Assembly (NCBI GenBank): GCA_035651635.1 | Contig: DASRFK010000085.1 | Coordinates: forward strand, 1 to 64,000 | Direction: 5' to 3' | DNA: 64,000 bases | Source: JANXQE01 sp035651635 | GTDB lineage: Bacteria > Verrucomicrobiota > Verrucomicrobiia > Limisphaerales > UBA8199 | Shown: piece by piece, positions 52,361 to 60,780 of the stretch | Numbering within the stretch: position 1 is the stretch's first letter | How the letters are laid out: every line of letters begins with the position of its first letter | Made by a program: the position numbers and the translations under genes | Notes under the pieces: generated by a model | Told to the model about the DNA's origin: nothing | What the model saw: only the letters and a program-made list of their open reading frames with translations | Database searches by the model: none

Positions 52361-52406
52361 CACGACCAAGGTCCAGTAGCGTCTTGGCGCTCGCGGAGGG
52401 TAGAAT
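52361..52406 (+). promoter_or_regulatory. Palindromic box site 7 with -10, upstream of the HPF gene
   Basis: CACGACCAAGGTCCAG at 52361-52376 (right half intact) and TAGAAT at 52401-52406, 24 bp after the dyad. The -35 element GAATTC is not conserved here. GGAGGG directly before the -10 is shared with site 6. The HPF gene starts at 52529, about 120 bp downstream. The rest of the 52162-52528 gap contains no convincing gene. Confidence 0.55.
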
Positions 52407-52528
52407 AATGGGCGAGAAGACACATCCCGCAAAGAGAGCGGTGAAGAGTAAAGGAAACCATTGACCTCGAAAATCCGAAACCGATCGCTCGGCGTTTTGT
52501 GGCCCGAGCACAAAAGGAGAAACCAAGT

Positions 52529-52933
52529 ATGATAACAATAGCCTGGAACGTGGTGAATTTGAACTTTCACGCGAATGAATCCCTGCTGACGCATTTGCGT
52601 CAGAAGATCACAGAGCTCGAACCGTACCTGGGTGGTTTTGCACAAGATACGGCGCATTTGCTCATCGAGCTGCGTCGCGACTTAAAGACGGATACCTACA
52701 CCGCAGCTTTGTCCTTGCGTCTGGCCGATAACATTTTGCGCAGCGAGCAATCGGCTAAATACGTGAAGCAGGCCTTTGATGAAGCTCTTAAAGGGCTTGT
52801 CAGCCAGCTCAAGTCTCAGAAATCTGCGGCGGGTCAACAACAAGCTCGGTTTTCTGATCAACCTATGGCCGAAGGCACCGGTCCACAGAACTACGAGGAA
52901 CTCACGCGCCAGCACCAAAATGTACACGCGTGA
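52529..52933 (+). CDS. HPF/RaiA-family ribosome hibernation protein
   Basis: 134 aa from the ATG at 52529, with AAAGGAGA upstream. Residues 1-100 have the RaiA/HPF beta-alpha-beta fold pattern (VNLNFHANESLLTHLRQKIT, AHLLIELRRDLKTDTYTAAL, LSLRLADNILRSEQSAKYVK, QAFDEALKGLVSQL). HPF proteins block the mRNA/tRNA channel of idle 30S subunits. The tail contains AEGTGPQNYEEL, nearly the same linker as in the HPF-sigma fusion at 62281, so it looks like a paralogue that ends where the sigma domain would begin. It sits behind box site 7, as the mycobacterial DosR regulon also contains an HPF-type protein. Confidence 0.85.
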   Translation: MITIAWNVVNLNFHANESLLTHLRQKITELEPYLGGFAQDTAHLLIELRRDLKTDTYTAALSLRLADNILRSEQSAKYVKQAFDEALKGLVSQLKSQKSAAGQQQARFSDQPMAEGTGPQNYEELTRQHQNVHA

Positions 52934-53047
52934 TTGCTTAATATGCGCAAAGAAAACATCACATTGGAGCCTCAACCGGCGCCGAAATCGAAACACCGCC
53001 GCGTCCTCGCCGATCTTGAAAGAGATGAGCTCGAAACCAAAACCACA

Positions 53048-54028
53048 ATGAGAGCGGCGGCGATTGATGGCTTTGGCCCTCCATCGGTCCTCACGCTCCA
53101 TAAACTTCCCGTACCCGAGCCGGCCCGGAACGAAGTTCTAATTCAGCTCTACGCCGCAGGCGTGGGGGTCTGGGATGCCGATATACGCGGGGGCTGGTGG
53201 CCCGAGGATGCGGAACCGCCCAGCTTCCCGCTGGTGCTGGGAACCGACGGGGCGGGCTTGGTCGCAAAGACGGGCGCGGATGTGCACAACTTCCACCCGG
53301 GTGATCGCGTTTGGGCCTATGAGTTCCTTAACCCGAAAGGCGGGTTTTACGCGGAGTACGTTGCGGTGAACGCCGAGCATGTGGCGTTGGTGCCGAAGCG
53401 GCTCGATCTCTTGCAGGCCGGGGCTGCGGCCGTGACCGGGCTGACGGCGGTGCAAGGGATTGAATCTCACTTGCGTGTGCGGGCGATCGATACCGTTTTG
53501 ATTTTCGGAGCCTCCGGGGCTGTGGGATCGCTCGCGGTTCAATTCGCGAAAAGTCACGATGCTCGCGTAATTGGGACCGGTCGCGACCCGGAAGCCAGAG
53601 CGTTGGTCGAGCAACTCGGCGCAGACTTCGTATTCGATCCGAAGCGAGATGACGCCGCCGAACAGGTCAGGAGGTTCGCCTCGAATGGGATCGACGCTGT
53701 TCTTGCCCTGGCCGGAGGAGAATCGTTGCAGCGGCTCTTGACTTTGGTCCGACCGGGCGGGCGGGTGGCGTATCCCAATGGGGTCGAGCCGGAGCCTGAA
53801 ACACCGCGAAACATCGAGCTTATTCCTTATGACGCGCAGGCGAGCCCGCGCGAGTTCGACCGGTTGAACCATGCGGTAGACCGGGCCAAGGTCCGCGTTC
53901 CGCTCGAGGGTGTTCGCCCCTTGCAGGAAGCAGACAAAGCGCACGAGCGAATCGAAAGGGGCCACGTGATCGGCCGCATAGCGCTGAGAATCCGTAAGGC
54001 CAAAGAGTTGCGTGAAGCATCGAAGTGA
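53048..54028 (+). CDS. Zinc-independent quinone oxidoreductase-like alcohol dehydrogenase
   Basis: 326 aa from the ATG at 53048, where homology begins (MRAAAIDGFGPPSVLTLHKL); an ATG at 52943 would add 35 polar residues. This is the MDR superfamily. The GroES-like half has VLGTDGAGLVAKTGADVHNF and HPGDRVWAYEF; the Rossmann half has VLIFGASGAVGSLAVQFAKS, and GRIALRI comes near the end. The catalytic-zinc ligands are not apparent, so it is probably a quinone oxidoreductase/enoyl reductase type that uses NADPH. It follows the HPF gene and precedes an aldo/keto reductase. Confidence 0.9.
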   Translation: MRAAAIDGFGPPSVLTLHKLPVPEPARNEVLIQLYAAGVGVWDADIRGGWWPEDAEPPSFPLVLGTDGAGLVAKTGADVHNFHPGDRVWAYEFLNPKGGFYAEYVAVNAEHVALVPKRLDLLQAGAAAVTGLTAVQGIESHLRVRAIDTVLIFGASGAVGSLAVQFAKSHDARVIGTGRDPEARALVEQLGADFVFDPKRDDAAEQVRRFASNGIDAVLALAGGESLQRLLTLVRPGGRVAYPNGVEPEPETPRNIELIPYDAQASPREFDRLNHAVDRAKVRVPLEGVRPLQEADKAHERIERGHVIGRIALRIRKAKELREASK

Positions 54029-54070
54029 AAAAAGACCTATGGAACGCAGCAAATCGGCAAGAGGAAGGCC

Positions 54071-54934
54071 ATGATCGCCGGCACGAAGATTAAGACCTTG
54101 CGATTGCCCTCGGGTCGAGACATTCCCATGCTCGGTCAAGGCACGTGGCGCATGGGAGAGGACCGCGCCAAGCGAGGAGAGGAGCTCGCGGCCCTTCGTG
54201 AGGGTCTGGATCTTGGCCTGGCCCTGATTGATACGGCGGAGATGTACGGCGAAGGCGAGGCGGAACGATTGGTGGGCGAGGCCATCGCAGGCCGCCGGGA
54301 CGAGGTGTTCCTCGTCAGCAAAGTTTATCCCCACCACGCGACGCTAAGCGGCGCCCCGGCCGCATGCCGCCGCAGCCTGCAACGGCTTGGGACGGACTAT
54401 CTCGATTTGTATCTCCTGCACTGGCGTGGGGCGGTGCCGGTCGCGGAGAGCCTCGCGGCATTCCAGGCCCTCAAGGCAGCCGGAGCGATTCGCGATTACG
54501 GCGTCAGTAACTTCGACCTCGACGACCTTGAAGAGGCCTGGGATTTGCCTGGCGGCGAGGGAATCGTAACGAATCAGGTCCTGTACAACCTTGCCCAGCG
54601 CGGCATTGAGTGGGATCTGCTGCCCTGGTGCCACGACCGTGGCATTCCCATCATGGCTTACTCGCCCGTAGGTCACGCGTCCCGGGAGCAAAAGGCCATC
54701 TTCACCAACCCCTCCCTGCGGCAAATCGCCGCCGAGCACAAGGCAACACCGGCACAGGTTGCACTCGCCTGGTTGCTGCACCAGGGCACGGTTGCCGTCC
54801 CCAAGGCCAGCAACGCCGAACACGTCCGTCAGAACCGTGCCGCTTTGGATCTCTGCCTAACTAAACACGACCTCAAGGAGTTGGATCGTGCCTTTCCGCC
54901 TCCCTCTCGGAAGGTCCCGCTCGCCACGAGATAA
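54071..54934 (+). CDS. Aldo/keto reductase
   Basis: 287 aa. Tetrad residues are visible: Asp in ALIDTAEMYGEGEAERLVGE, Tyr in the same motif, Lys in FLVSKVYPHHA and His in YLDLYLLHWRGAVP. The NADPH-binding end has VAVPKASNAEHVRQNRAAL. Length and motifs fit the AKR branch that includes E. coli YeaE (methylglyoxal/aldehyde reduction). It starts 42 bp after the ADH gene on the same strand. The pair may detoxify aldehydes formed under stress; this role is inferred. Confidence 0.92.
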   Translation: MIAGTKIKTLRLPSGRDIPMLGQGTWRMGEDRAKRGEELAALREGLDLGLALIDTAEMYGEGEAERLVGEAIAGRRDEVFLVSKVYPHHATLSGAPAACRRSLQRLGTDYLDLYLLHWRGAVPVAESLAAFQALKAAGAIRDYGVSNFDLDDLEEAWDLPGGEGIVTNQVLYNLAQRGIEWDLLPWCHDRGIPIMAYSPVGHASREQKAIFTNPSLRQIAAEHKATPAQVALAWLLHQGTVAVPKASNAEHVRQNRAALDLCLTKHDLKELDRAFPPPSRKVPLATR

Positions 54935-55196
54935 TGCAGTTTTAGTTAGGTAGAGAGTGCGCGCTGTGAGCGCCATCTCTGCCTTCCTGAATGGTGGTGA
55001 CGAAGGTTTGACAATTTGGCGGTGGACTGACAGCGACGCCCCATCTACCGCCGGTCCAGCCGGGGAACGAGAAACAGTTTAGCGTCACAATACCTTAACC
55101 GACAAAGCTCTCCCGAAACGACTTGTTCGCCCCAGCGAAGTTGGAACGCGATGTGCAACCAGTAATCTCGAAATGGTATAAACACAGGAATAATCA

Positions 55197-55769
55197 ATGA
55201 GCACAACGACTACAGTTCCATCAGGAAAAACACAAAGCCAAACGGTTCGTGCGGTCAATGAGTCCGTGGTGGCGGTTTACAAAACCCATCGCGAGGCTGA
55301 AGATGCCGTTCGGAAACTTGAGCGGGCGGGCATCCCCATCCGAAAGGTCTCGATCATTGGCCGAGATTTCCAGCTTCGCGAGGATGTTCAAGGTTACTAT
55401 CGTCCATCCGATGCGGCCAAGGAAGGCGCGGGATTTGGGGCTTGGGTAGGCGGGTTATTCGGAATGCTGATGGGATTCGGTTTGTTTGTGTTTCCCGTGG
55501 CTGGGACGCTGGTGGTCCTCGGCCCATTGGCCGGGCTGGTCGCCGGAGCGATTAGCGGCGCCGGAATTGGCGCCCTGGTGCACGCGCTGGTTGCTTTGGG
55601 TATGTCCAAGGAGCAGGCCTTGAAATATCAAGAACGCCTTCAGGCAGGCGAGTTCCTGGTCAGCGTTGTAGGAACACCAGAGGAGATCGAAAGCGCCCGC
55701 AGCGTGCTCGAGGGCACGGCTAGCACCGAGGTTCAAACCTTCAAGGCCACGCAACAACCTGCCGCCTAA
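55197..55769 (+). CDS. General-stress-protein-like membrane-associated protein (YflT/GSP17M-like)
   Basis: 190 aa. Residues 20-65 match the ferredoxin-like general stress protein 17M domain (VVAVYKTHREAEDAVRKLER, AGIPIRKVSIIGRDFQ). Residues 85-140 form a Gly/Ala-rich hydrophobic hairpin (GAWVGGLFGMLMGFGLFVFP, GLVAGAISGAGIGALVHAL). A second ferredoxin-like piece (EQALKYQERLQAGEFLVSVV) ends the protein. Family members are induced by general stress; no mechanism is known. Upstream there is only a half box (GGTCCAG at 55053), and TATAAA is at 55178. Confidence 0.85.
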   Translation: MSTTTTVPSGKTQSQTVRAVNESVVAVYKTHREAEDAVRKLERAGIPIRKVSIIGRDFQLREDVQGYYRPSDAAKEGAGFGAWVGGLFGMLMGFGLFVFPVAGTLVVLGPLAGLVAGAISGAGIGALVHALVALGMSKEQALKYQERLQAGEFLVSVVGTPEEIESARSVLEGTASTEVQTFKATQQPAA

Positions 55770-55899
55770 GTAGAAATCGGGGACCAGAAGTGTTTCTGCG
55801 CTATGGCGCTGATTTCTGTAATGCCCTGCCAATCGGCGGGCCGCAATGCGAATTCAAAGAGCGGCAGAGTCAACGGCCTTTGCTAAAGACTCCAGGGTT

Positions 55900-56859
55900 A
55901 TGTCGGCACCGACTCCAGCTCAGGAAGTAGTCAATTTCCTGCCAAAGAACCTCCTGGTCCCTACTGACTTTTCCGCCGAGTCGCACAAAGCCCTCAACTA
56001 CGCGCGGGCATTTGTCGAGCGATTCGCAAGCGCGGTCCACCTCGTGCACATCGTCGAACCAATGCCCGTCGTGGCTGGCATCGAAGTGGCTCCGATGCCG
56101 CTCGAGTATCCGAAGGAATTGGGGACCTTCGAGCGCAAGCTCGCGGAGTTGGCAAAGGAGTTTTCTCCGGGATCGGTTGGCCGCACGATTGTGCGCGAAG
56201 GATCGCCCGTTGACGACATCGTCTCCGTCGCCAAAGAGCTGCGCACCGATCTAATTATCATCTCAAGTCACGGGCATAGTGGTATTCGGCATGTTCTCTT
56301 CGGCAGCACTGCCGAAGGTGTGGTCCGAAGAGCCCCTTGCCCCGTCCTGGTTTTGCGCCCTCAGGAACGCGAGTTTGTCGAGACCGCGAAAACCACGGAA
56401 AAACGGGCCACTTTTAGCCTAAAGACCATTTTGGTCCCGATTGATTTTTCTGAGGGCTCTCGACGTGCCTTGGGTTACGCGATTGCTTTTGCGCGGCAGC
56501 TTGGAGCGAAGCTCATTTGCCTGCATGTGCTTGAGGTTATGACTTATACAGATCCGGACACGACACTCGCCGCCCAGATCCAGATGCTCAGGAAAAGCCT
56601 GTTCGAGACGACCGAGCGTACCCTGGAGGGCTTTTTGAAAGAACAGAGTGCGCAACTGCCGCGGGAGAACATTCTGACGTTCAGCTCGGCGCCGCGCGAG
56701 ATCATCCAAATTGCGGAAGACCGAAGGGCCGATGTAATCCTGCTGGCCGCCCACGGACAACAAGCCGGTCCGGGCCGCTTTCTGCTGGGAAGCACGGCCG
56801 AACGCGTGCTCCGTCACGCTCCTTGTCCGGTTTTGATTGTCAAAGAAAGCGAATCATAA
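55900..56859 (+). CDS. Tandem universal stress protein (UspA family)
   Basis: 319 aa from the ATG at 55900; a start at 55846 lacks a ribosome site. Two Usp domains (about 15-155 and 175-318) each carry the ATP-binding G-2x-G-9x-G(S/T) motif: SSHGHSGIRHVLFGSTAEGV and AAHGQQAGPGRFLLGSTAER. Each ends in a hydrophobic strand (APCPVLVLRP, APCPVLIVKE). Both domains look able to bind ATP. Tandem USPs such as M. tuberculosis Rv2623 regulate growth arrest. It is divergent to the lon operon's 3' end and follows the GSP17M-like gene. Confidence 0.94.
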   Translation: MSAPTPAQEVVNFLPKNLLVPTDFSAESHKALNYARAFVERFASAVHLVHIVEPMPVVAGIEVAPMPLEYPKELGTFERKLAELAKEFSPGSVGRTIVREGSPVDDIVSVAKELRTDLIIISSHGHSGIRHVLFGSTAEGVVRRAPCPVLVLRPQEREFVETAKTTEKRATFSLKTILVPIDFSEGSRRALGYAIAFARQLGAKLICLHVLEVMTYTDPDTTLAAQIQMLRKSLFETTERTLEGFLKEQSAQLPRENILTFSSAPREIIQIAEDRRADVILLAAHGQQAGPGRFLLGSTAERVLRHAPCPVLIVKESES

Positions 56860-56921
56860 GCTTTAACATTTCGTTACAGCTCAGGAAGCCTTTGAAATGC
56901 TCGATCTAGCACGCCCTCTTT

Positions 56922-59387
56922 TCATCCGCCGCTCTTCTCATCCGCCACGCTACCAGCGCTCTTTGCCTCAAGCGCCGCCGCCAACACCTGGTCGACCGTT
57001 TCGCTGAGCACAAACGCCAGCTTCTCTTTCACCTCGGCCGGCACATCCGGAAGATCCTTCTCGTTCAGCTTGGGGATGATCACAGTTTTTACTCCAGCCC
57101 GCTCCGCCGCGAGGGTTTTCTCCTTAAGGCCGCCGATGGGCAACACCAGGCCGCGCAGAGTGACCTCGCCGGTCATGGCGACCTCGGAGCGCACCGGTGT
57201 GTTGCTGAAGAGCGAAGCTATGGCGGTGAACATCGCGACACCAGCGGAAGGTCCGTCTTTAGGCACCGCGCCGGCCGGAACATGAATGTGAAGATCGGTG
57301 TCTTTGAAGACAGCCGGGTCGATGTTCAACTCACGCGCGCGGCTTTTGACAAGGCTGAGGGCGGCCTGCGCGCTCTCTTTCATCACGTCGCCGATTTGAC
57401 CCGTCAGAAGTATCCCGCCTTTGCCAGGGTAGCGCAGGGCTTCGATATGAAGGATTTCTCCGCCGGCCGGCGTCCAGGCCAACCCGGTAACGACTCCCGG
57501 TCTGCTCGTTTGAAGCTTGGTTTCACGGATGTACTTCGGCGGACCGAGAATGTTCTGCACGAGGTCCGGGCTGATGTGGATGTGGGTGGTCTCGCCTTTG
57601 GCAAAACGCGCGGCGATGGCCCGGCAAACTGCGCCGATCCGGCGTTCGAGTTCGCGCACGCCCGCTTCGTGGGTGTAATCGCTGATGATTTTGGCCAAGG
57701 CGTCCGGTTCGAATTGACATTGCTCCGGAGTAAGCCCGTGCTCCTGGAGTTGGCGCACGACGAGATACCGCCGGGCGATTTCGAGTTTTTCCCGATACGT
57801 GTAGCCGCTGATCTCAATCACTTCCAGGCGGTCCAGCAAAGCCGGGGGCACGGGGTCCATCGAATTCGCGGTCGCGATAAAAATGATTTGAGACAGATCA
57901 AACGGAACATCCAGGTAATGGTCGACAAAGCCGTGATTCTGGCGCGGGTCGAGCACTTCAAGAAGGGCGCTGGCCGGGTCACCGCGGAAGTCGGCCCCCA
58001 GCTTGTCGATTTCGTCGAGCATCATCACGGGATTGCGCGTGCCGGCCCGACGGAGTTCCTGAATGATCCGCCCCGGCATCGAGCCAATGTACGTGCGGCG
58101 GTGGCCCCGTATTTCTCCTTCGTCACGGACCCCACCCAGGCTTAAACGGACAAATTTTCGTCCAAGCGCGTCGGCAATCGACTGGCCGAGGCTGGTTTTG
58201 CCTACACCCGGAGGGCCGAGGAAGCAAAGGATGGGGCCGTGGCCGGTCGGATTGAGTTTGCGCACCGCTAGATATTCGATGAGCCGCCGTTTGACTTTCT
58301 CCAGGTCAAAATGGTCGCGGTCGAGGATTTGCCGGGCGCGCTCGAGGTCGAGATTGTCCTCGGTGAGTTTGCTCCAAGGCAATTCAGCGATCGTCTCAAC
58401 GTAACTGATGATAACGGAGAATTCGGGGCTGGCCGGATGCAGATGAGCCAGGCGGCGCAACTCGCGCTCGGCTTGCTCCATGACTTGTTTGGGTGGCAGA
58501 GCTGCCTTGAGCCGTTCGCGGAGTTCGGCGACCTGCTGTTGAGCGCCGTCTTCGCCCTCCCCGAGTTCCCTCTGGATGGCTTTGAGTTGCTCGCGCAGAA
58601 AGGCGCGACGCTCGGCGTCGGTGAACTTGGCCGCCACATCCTTTTGGATTTTCTGCTGGAGTTGTGCAATTTCGAGCTGGGCGGAAACGCGCACCAGGAT
58701 TTCCCGGACTCGCTTGACAACGTCGAGCTCTCCGAGCAGGTCCAGCTTCTGTTGTGTGTCGAGGGTCAGGCTGCTGGCGAGGAAATCGGAAAGCCGGCCG
58801 GTATCTTCGAGGTTGAGCAGGAGGGCGCGGGCCTGTTCCGAAGCCTCCGGCGTCAAATCGATGAGTTTTAGAGCAGATTCGCGCAGTTGCTGCACGGTGG
58901 CTTCGAATTGCTTGTCATTGTTTGGCGGCGGGATGGAATGGAGCACCTCGACTTCAGCGCGAATAAACGGATGGGTGTTCAGGACATTGCGGATGGCGAT
59001 GCGCTCCAGGACGTTGATGACGATGATGATCTCGTCTTGGGAATGACGAATGAGCTTGAGCACGGAAGCTGCCACGCCCACCCGGTGCAGGTCGTGGGGG
59101 TCGGGATTGTCGAGCGCGGGGTTCTTTTGCGTGAAGGCCCCGATGATTTTGTTTTGCGGCAGAGATTCTTCAATCAATTTGCGAGAAGCCGCCCGGCCAA
59201 TGGTCAAAGGCAAGACGGTGCCGGGAAAAAGAACGGTATCCCTTATCGGCAAAATGGGCAGCGTGTCGGGAATGGCGGGTACGCTGTCGCCGAGCGAGTG
59301 ACCTTCGGGGGTAGCGATTTTCTCCGGTTGAGTCCGCGCCGGCTCGGCGCTGTTGGGCCTGGCAGAAATAGTCGAACCGGCACTCAT
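56922..59387 (-). CDS. lon: ATP-dependent protease Lon
   Basis: 821 aa, the usual length. The LonN substrate domain (about 45-240; LPILPIRDTVLFPGTVLPLT) and a coiled coil precede the AAA+ module with Walker A GPPGVGKTSLGQSIADALGR, Walker B NPVMMLDEIDKLG and sensor-2 region. The protease domain has catalytic Ser in PKDGPSAGVAMFTAIASLFS and Lys in GGLKEKTLAAERAGVKTVII. It degrades misfolded and regulatory proteins. It is the last gene of a minus-strand heat-shock operon and starts 64 bp after the hsp20 stop. A polar N-terminal extension of 40 residues is present. Confidence 0.97.
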   Translation of the reverse strand: MSAGSTISARPNSAEPARTQPEKIATPEGHSLGDSVPAIPDTLPILPIRDTVLFPGTVLPLTIGRAASRKLIEESLPQNKIIGAFTQKNPALDNPDPHDLHRVGVAASVLKLIRHSQDEIIIVINVLERIAIRNVLNTHPFIRAEVEVLHSIPPPNNDKQFEATVQQLRESALKLIDLTPEASEQARALLLNLEDTGRLSDFLASSLTLDTQQKLDLLGELDVVKRVREILVRVSAQLEIAQLQQKIQKDVAAKFTDAERRAFLREQLKAIQRELGEGEDGAQQQVAELRERLKAALPPKQVMEQAERELRRLAHLHPASPEFSVIISYVETIAELPWSKLTEDNLDLERARQILDRDHFDLEKVKRRLIEYLAVRKLNPTGHGPILCFLGPPGVGKTSLGQSIADALGRKFVRLSLGGVRDEGEIRGHRRTYIGSMPGRIIQELRRAGTRNPVMMLDEIDKLGADFRGDPASALLEVLDPRQNHGFVDHYLDVPFDLSQIIFIATANSMDPVPPALLDRLEVIEISGYTYREKLEIARRYLVVRQLQEHGLTPEQCQFEPDALAKIISDYTHEAGVRELERRIGAVCRAIAARFAKGETTHIHISPDLVQNILGPPKYIRETKLQTSRPGVVTGLAWTPAGGEILHIEALRYPGKGGILLTGQIGDVMKESAQAALSLVKSRARELNIDPAVFKDTDLHIHVPAGAVPKDGPSAGVAMFTAIASLFSNTPVRSEVAMTGEVTLRGLVLPIGGLKEKTLAAERAGVKTVIIPKLNEKDLPDVPAEVKEKLAFVLSETVDQVLAAALEAKSAGSVADEKSGG

Positions 59388-59451
59388 AGCTTGAAGAAAG
59401 GGCTAATGGCGGACTGAGAACGCGGGTCAAGTTTCATAAAAAATGGGTTGG

Positions 59452-59868
59452 TCATGAGTGCTCCTGTAAGGGCAAATGAATCCAAAGCAAACCGTCGCGC
59501 TGCTCGGCCCTGACTCGCTTGGGATCCACTTCTTCGGGCAAATCAACCACACGCCCGAAGGCTCCATAGTTGATTTCCATCGCCATTACCTTTATGGCCT
59601 GGTACGGGTCGTCGCAGGGAGGCTCGGGTGGCGGACGCGTGCCCGAAATGAGCAATCGATAGGGCTCGGTCCGCACAGCGAGGGTGTGCCTTTCCACGCC
59701 TGCCAGGTCCACGCAGATAACAAAGCAATCCAGGCAGCGGTAGGCATTGATCGCCGGCCGCCAATGGTCTGGAGCGCCGAAACTACTGAAATGGACCCGC
59801 GTCAACTGGAAGGCGATCTCGCCTAACTCACGTTCCAGGCGTTCGAGGTGACGGAAAGGGTCGTTCAT
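59452..59868 (-). CDS. Hsp20/alpha-crystallin-like small heat-shock protein
   Basis: 138 aa. The N-terminal arm is short (HLERLERELGEIAFQLTRVH). The crystallin-like domain follows (AINAYRCLDCFVICVDLAGV, LAVRTEPYRLLISGTRPPPE, YGAFGRVVDLPEEVDPKRVR, AEQRDGLLWIHLPL). The GVL motif is replaced by DGLLWIHLP. It has two nearby Cys (CLDCFVIC), unusual for this family. It is the third Hsp20 in the window and differs clearly from the pair at 38.6-39.5 kb. Place in the grpE-dnaJ-lon unit implies a role in handing clients to DnaK or Lon. Confidence 0.85.
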   Translation of the reverse strand: MNDPFRHLERLERELGEIAFQLTRVHFSSFGAPDHWRPAINAYRCLDCFVICVDLAGVERHTLAVRTEPYRLLISGTRPPPEPPCDDPYQAIKVMAMEINYGAFGRVVDLPEEVDPKRVRAEQRDGLLWIHLPLQEHS

Positions 59869-59884
59869 ATTTTTGTTTTGCCGG

Positions 59885-60211
59885 TTACTGACGAAGCCAG
59901 CGCGCCTCGGCCTGCAGACGCTCCACCTCGTTCATCAGGCTCAGGATCATTCTCACGCCCTGCAGGTTAATGTCGCAGGTATGGTGGAGGTACTCGATGC
60001 GGCGCAGCGTTCGGATACCCTCTTCGTTAAAATAAAAACCGTGGTTGGCCGGATCGACGACCGGGGACACCAAACGGTATTTGCAAAACACGGCAATCCG
60101 GCGACGCGGAACGTGAGCCAGACGCTCTGCCGCTTCAATCGTGTAAACCGCATCCGGGTCCGGTTCGAAAACCTGGATCGCTCCGTCAGGATTCTCTTGT
60201 GTTCGAGTCAT
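59885..60211 (-). CDS. MerR-type chaperone regulator (CbpM/HspR-like)
   Basis: 108 aa. Residues 20-60 carry the MerR-like winged-helix start (AVYTIEAAERLAHVPRRRIA, VFCKYRLVSPV) and 65-105 the dimer helix (FNEEGIRTLRRIEYLHHTCD, INLQGVRMILSLMNEVERLQ). This layout fits both HspR, a repressor of dnaK operons, and CbpM, an inhibitor of the DnaJ-like CbpA. With a CbpA-like DnaJ two genes upstream, CbpM function is plausible. I found no HspR-type CTTGAGT-N7-ACTCAAG operator upstream of the operon. Confidence 0.8.
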   Translation of the reverse strand: MTRTQENPDGAIQVFEPDPDAVYTIEAAERLAHVPRRRIAVFCKYRLVSPVVDPANHGFYFNEEGIRTLRRIEYLHHTCDINLQGVRMILSLMNEVERLQAEARWLRQ

Positions 60212-60231
60212 GGTCTTCTCCTCGCTTTAGA

Positions 60232-60702
60232 TTATCTGTTGGTTTCCTCGATGAATTGGCGCATGGCTTGAGCGGGCATCGCTCCCGACCGGCGCGCGAC
60301 CTCGACTCCGCCTCGGAACAAGACCATGGTTGGAATGCCAGAGATGCGGAAGCGCCGCGCGAGATCGGGCAACACTTCCGTATTAACTTTGGCGACGATC
60401 CATCGGCCGAGGCCGGCGACCTTTTCCAGTTCCGGCGCTACCATCTTGCAGGGCCCGCACCATTCGGCCCAGAAGTCGACGAGCACCGGCAGCGCCGAAC
60501 GACTCGTCAGGGCTTCAAAGTGGGCGGCGCTTTTTACGTCAATCGGTTGATGTGGCGGACTGAGCTCGGTTTGGCAATTACTGCAGCGGAATGTTGCCCC
60601 TAGCTTTTCGTAGCTCATCCGGTTGCGTTTGCCGCATTTAGGGCATTCCAGGACGAGTCCCCGATCGTCCAGTTCGATACTGGTTTCGATAGTCGCATTC
60701 AT
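60232..60702 (-). CDS. Thioredoxin with N-terminal zinc ribbon (TrxC-like)
   Basis: 156 aa from the ATG at 60702, preceded by GGAGG. Residues 18-40 are a zinc ribbon (LECPKCGKRN, FRCSNCQTEL). Residues 52-155 are the thioredoxin domain with active site FWAEWCGPCKMVAPELEKVA and the cis-Pro loop ISGIPTMVLFRGGVE. Thioredoxin 2 of E. coli has this same layout and responds to oxidative stress. Its presence between dnaJ and the merR-like gene links redox repair with chaperones in one operon. Confidence 0.94.
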   Translation of the reverse strand: MNATIETSIELDDRGLVLECPKCGKRNRMSYEKLGATFRCSNCQTELSPPHQPIDVKSAAHFEALTSRSALPVLVDFWAEWCGPCKMVAPELEKVAGLGRWIVAKVNTEVLPDLARRFRISGIPTMVLFRGGVEVARRSGAMPAQAMRQFIEETNR

Positions 60703-60780
60703 ATTATCCTCCATTCTAAGATACGGCGTAAACGGCCGCGCACAACCGTCGCGCAATATTGCGGCTTATGAGACAGCGCC

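Noticed and set aside
52408..52464. 18-codon frame after GGAGGG near site 7
   Set aside because: It has good ribosome-site spacing, but TAGAAT just before it fits the -10 of the box series, which would leave no leader for this ATG.
52170..52538. 122-aa minus-strand frame over box site 7
   Set aside because: It covers the conserved box and the -10 and has no recognisable domain, so it is best seen as a chance frame in a regulatory gap.
55044..55080. Possible further box (CGGTCCAG) upstream of the general-stress gene
   Set aside because: Only one half of the dyad is intact and the only -10-like sequence (TAGCGT) is 20 bp away, outside the 22-24 bp rule. I left it out of the site set.
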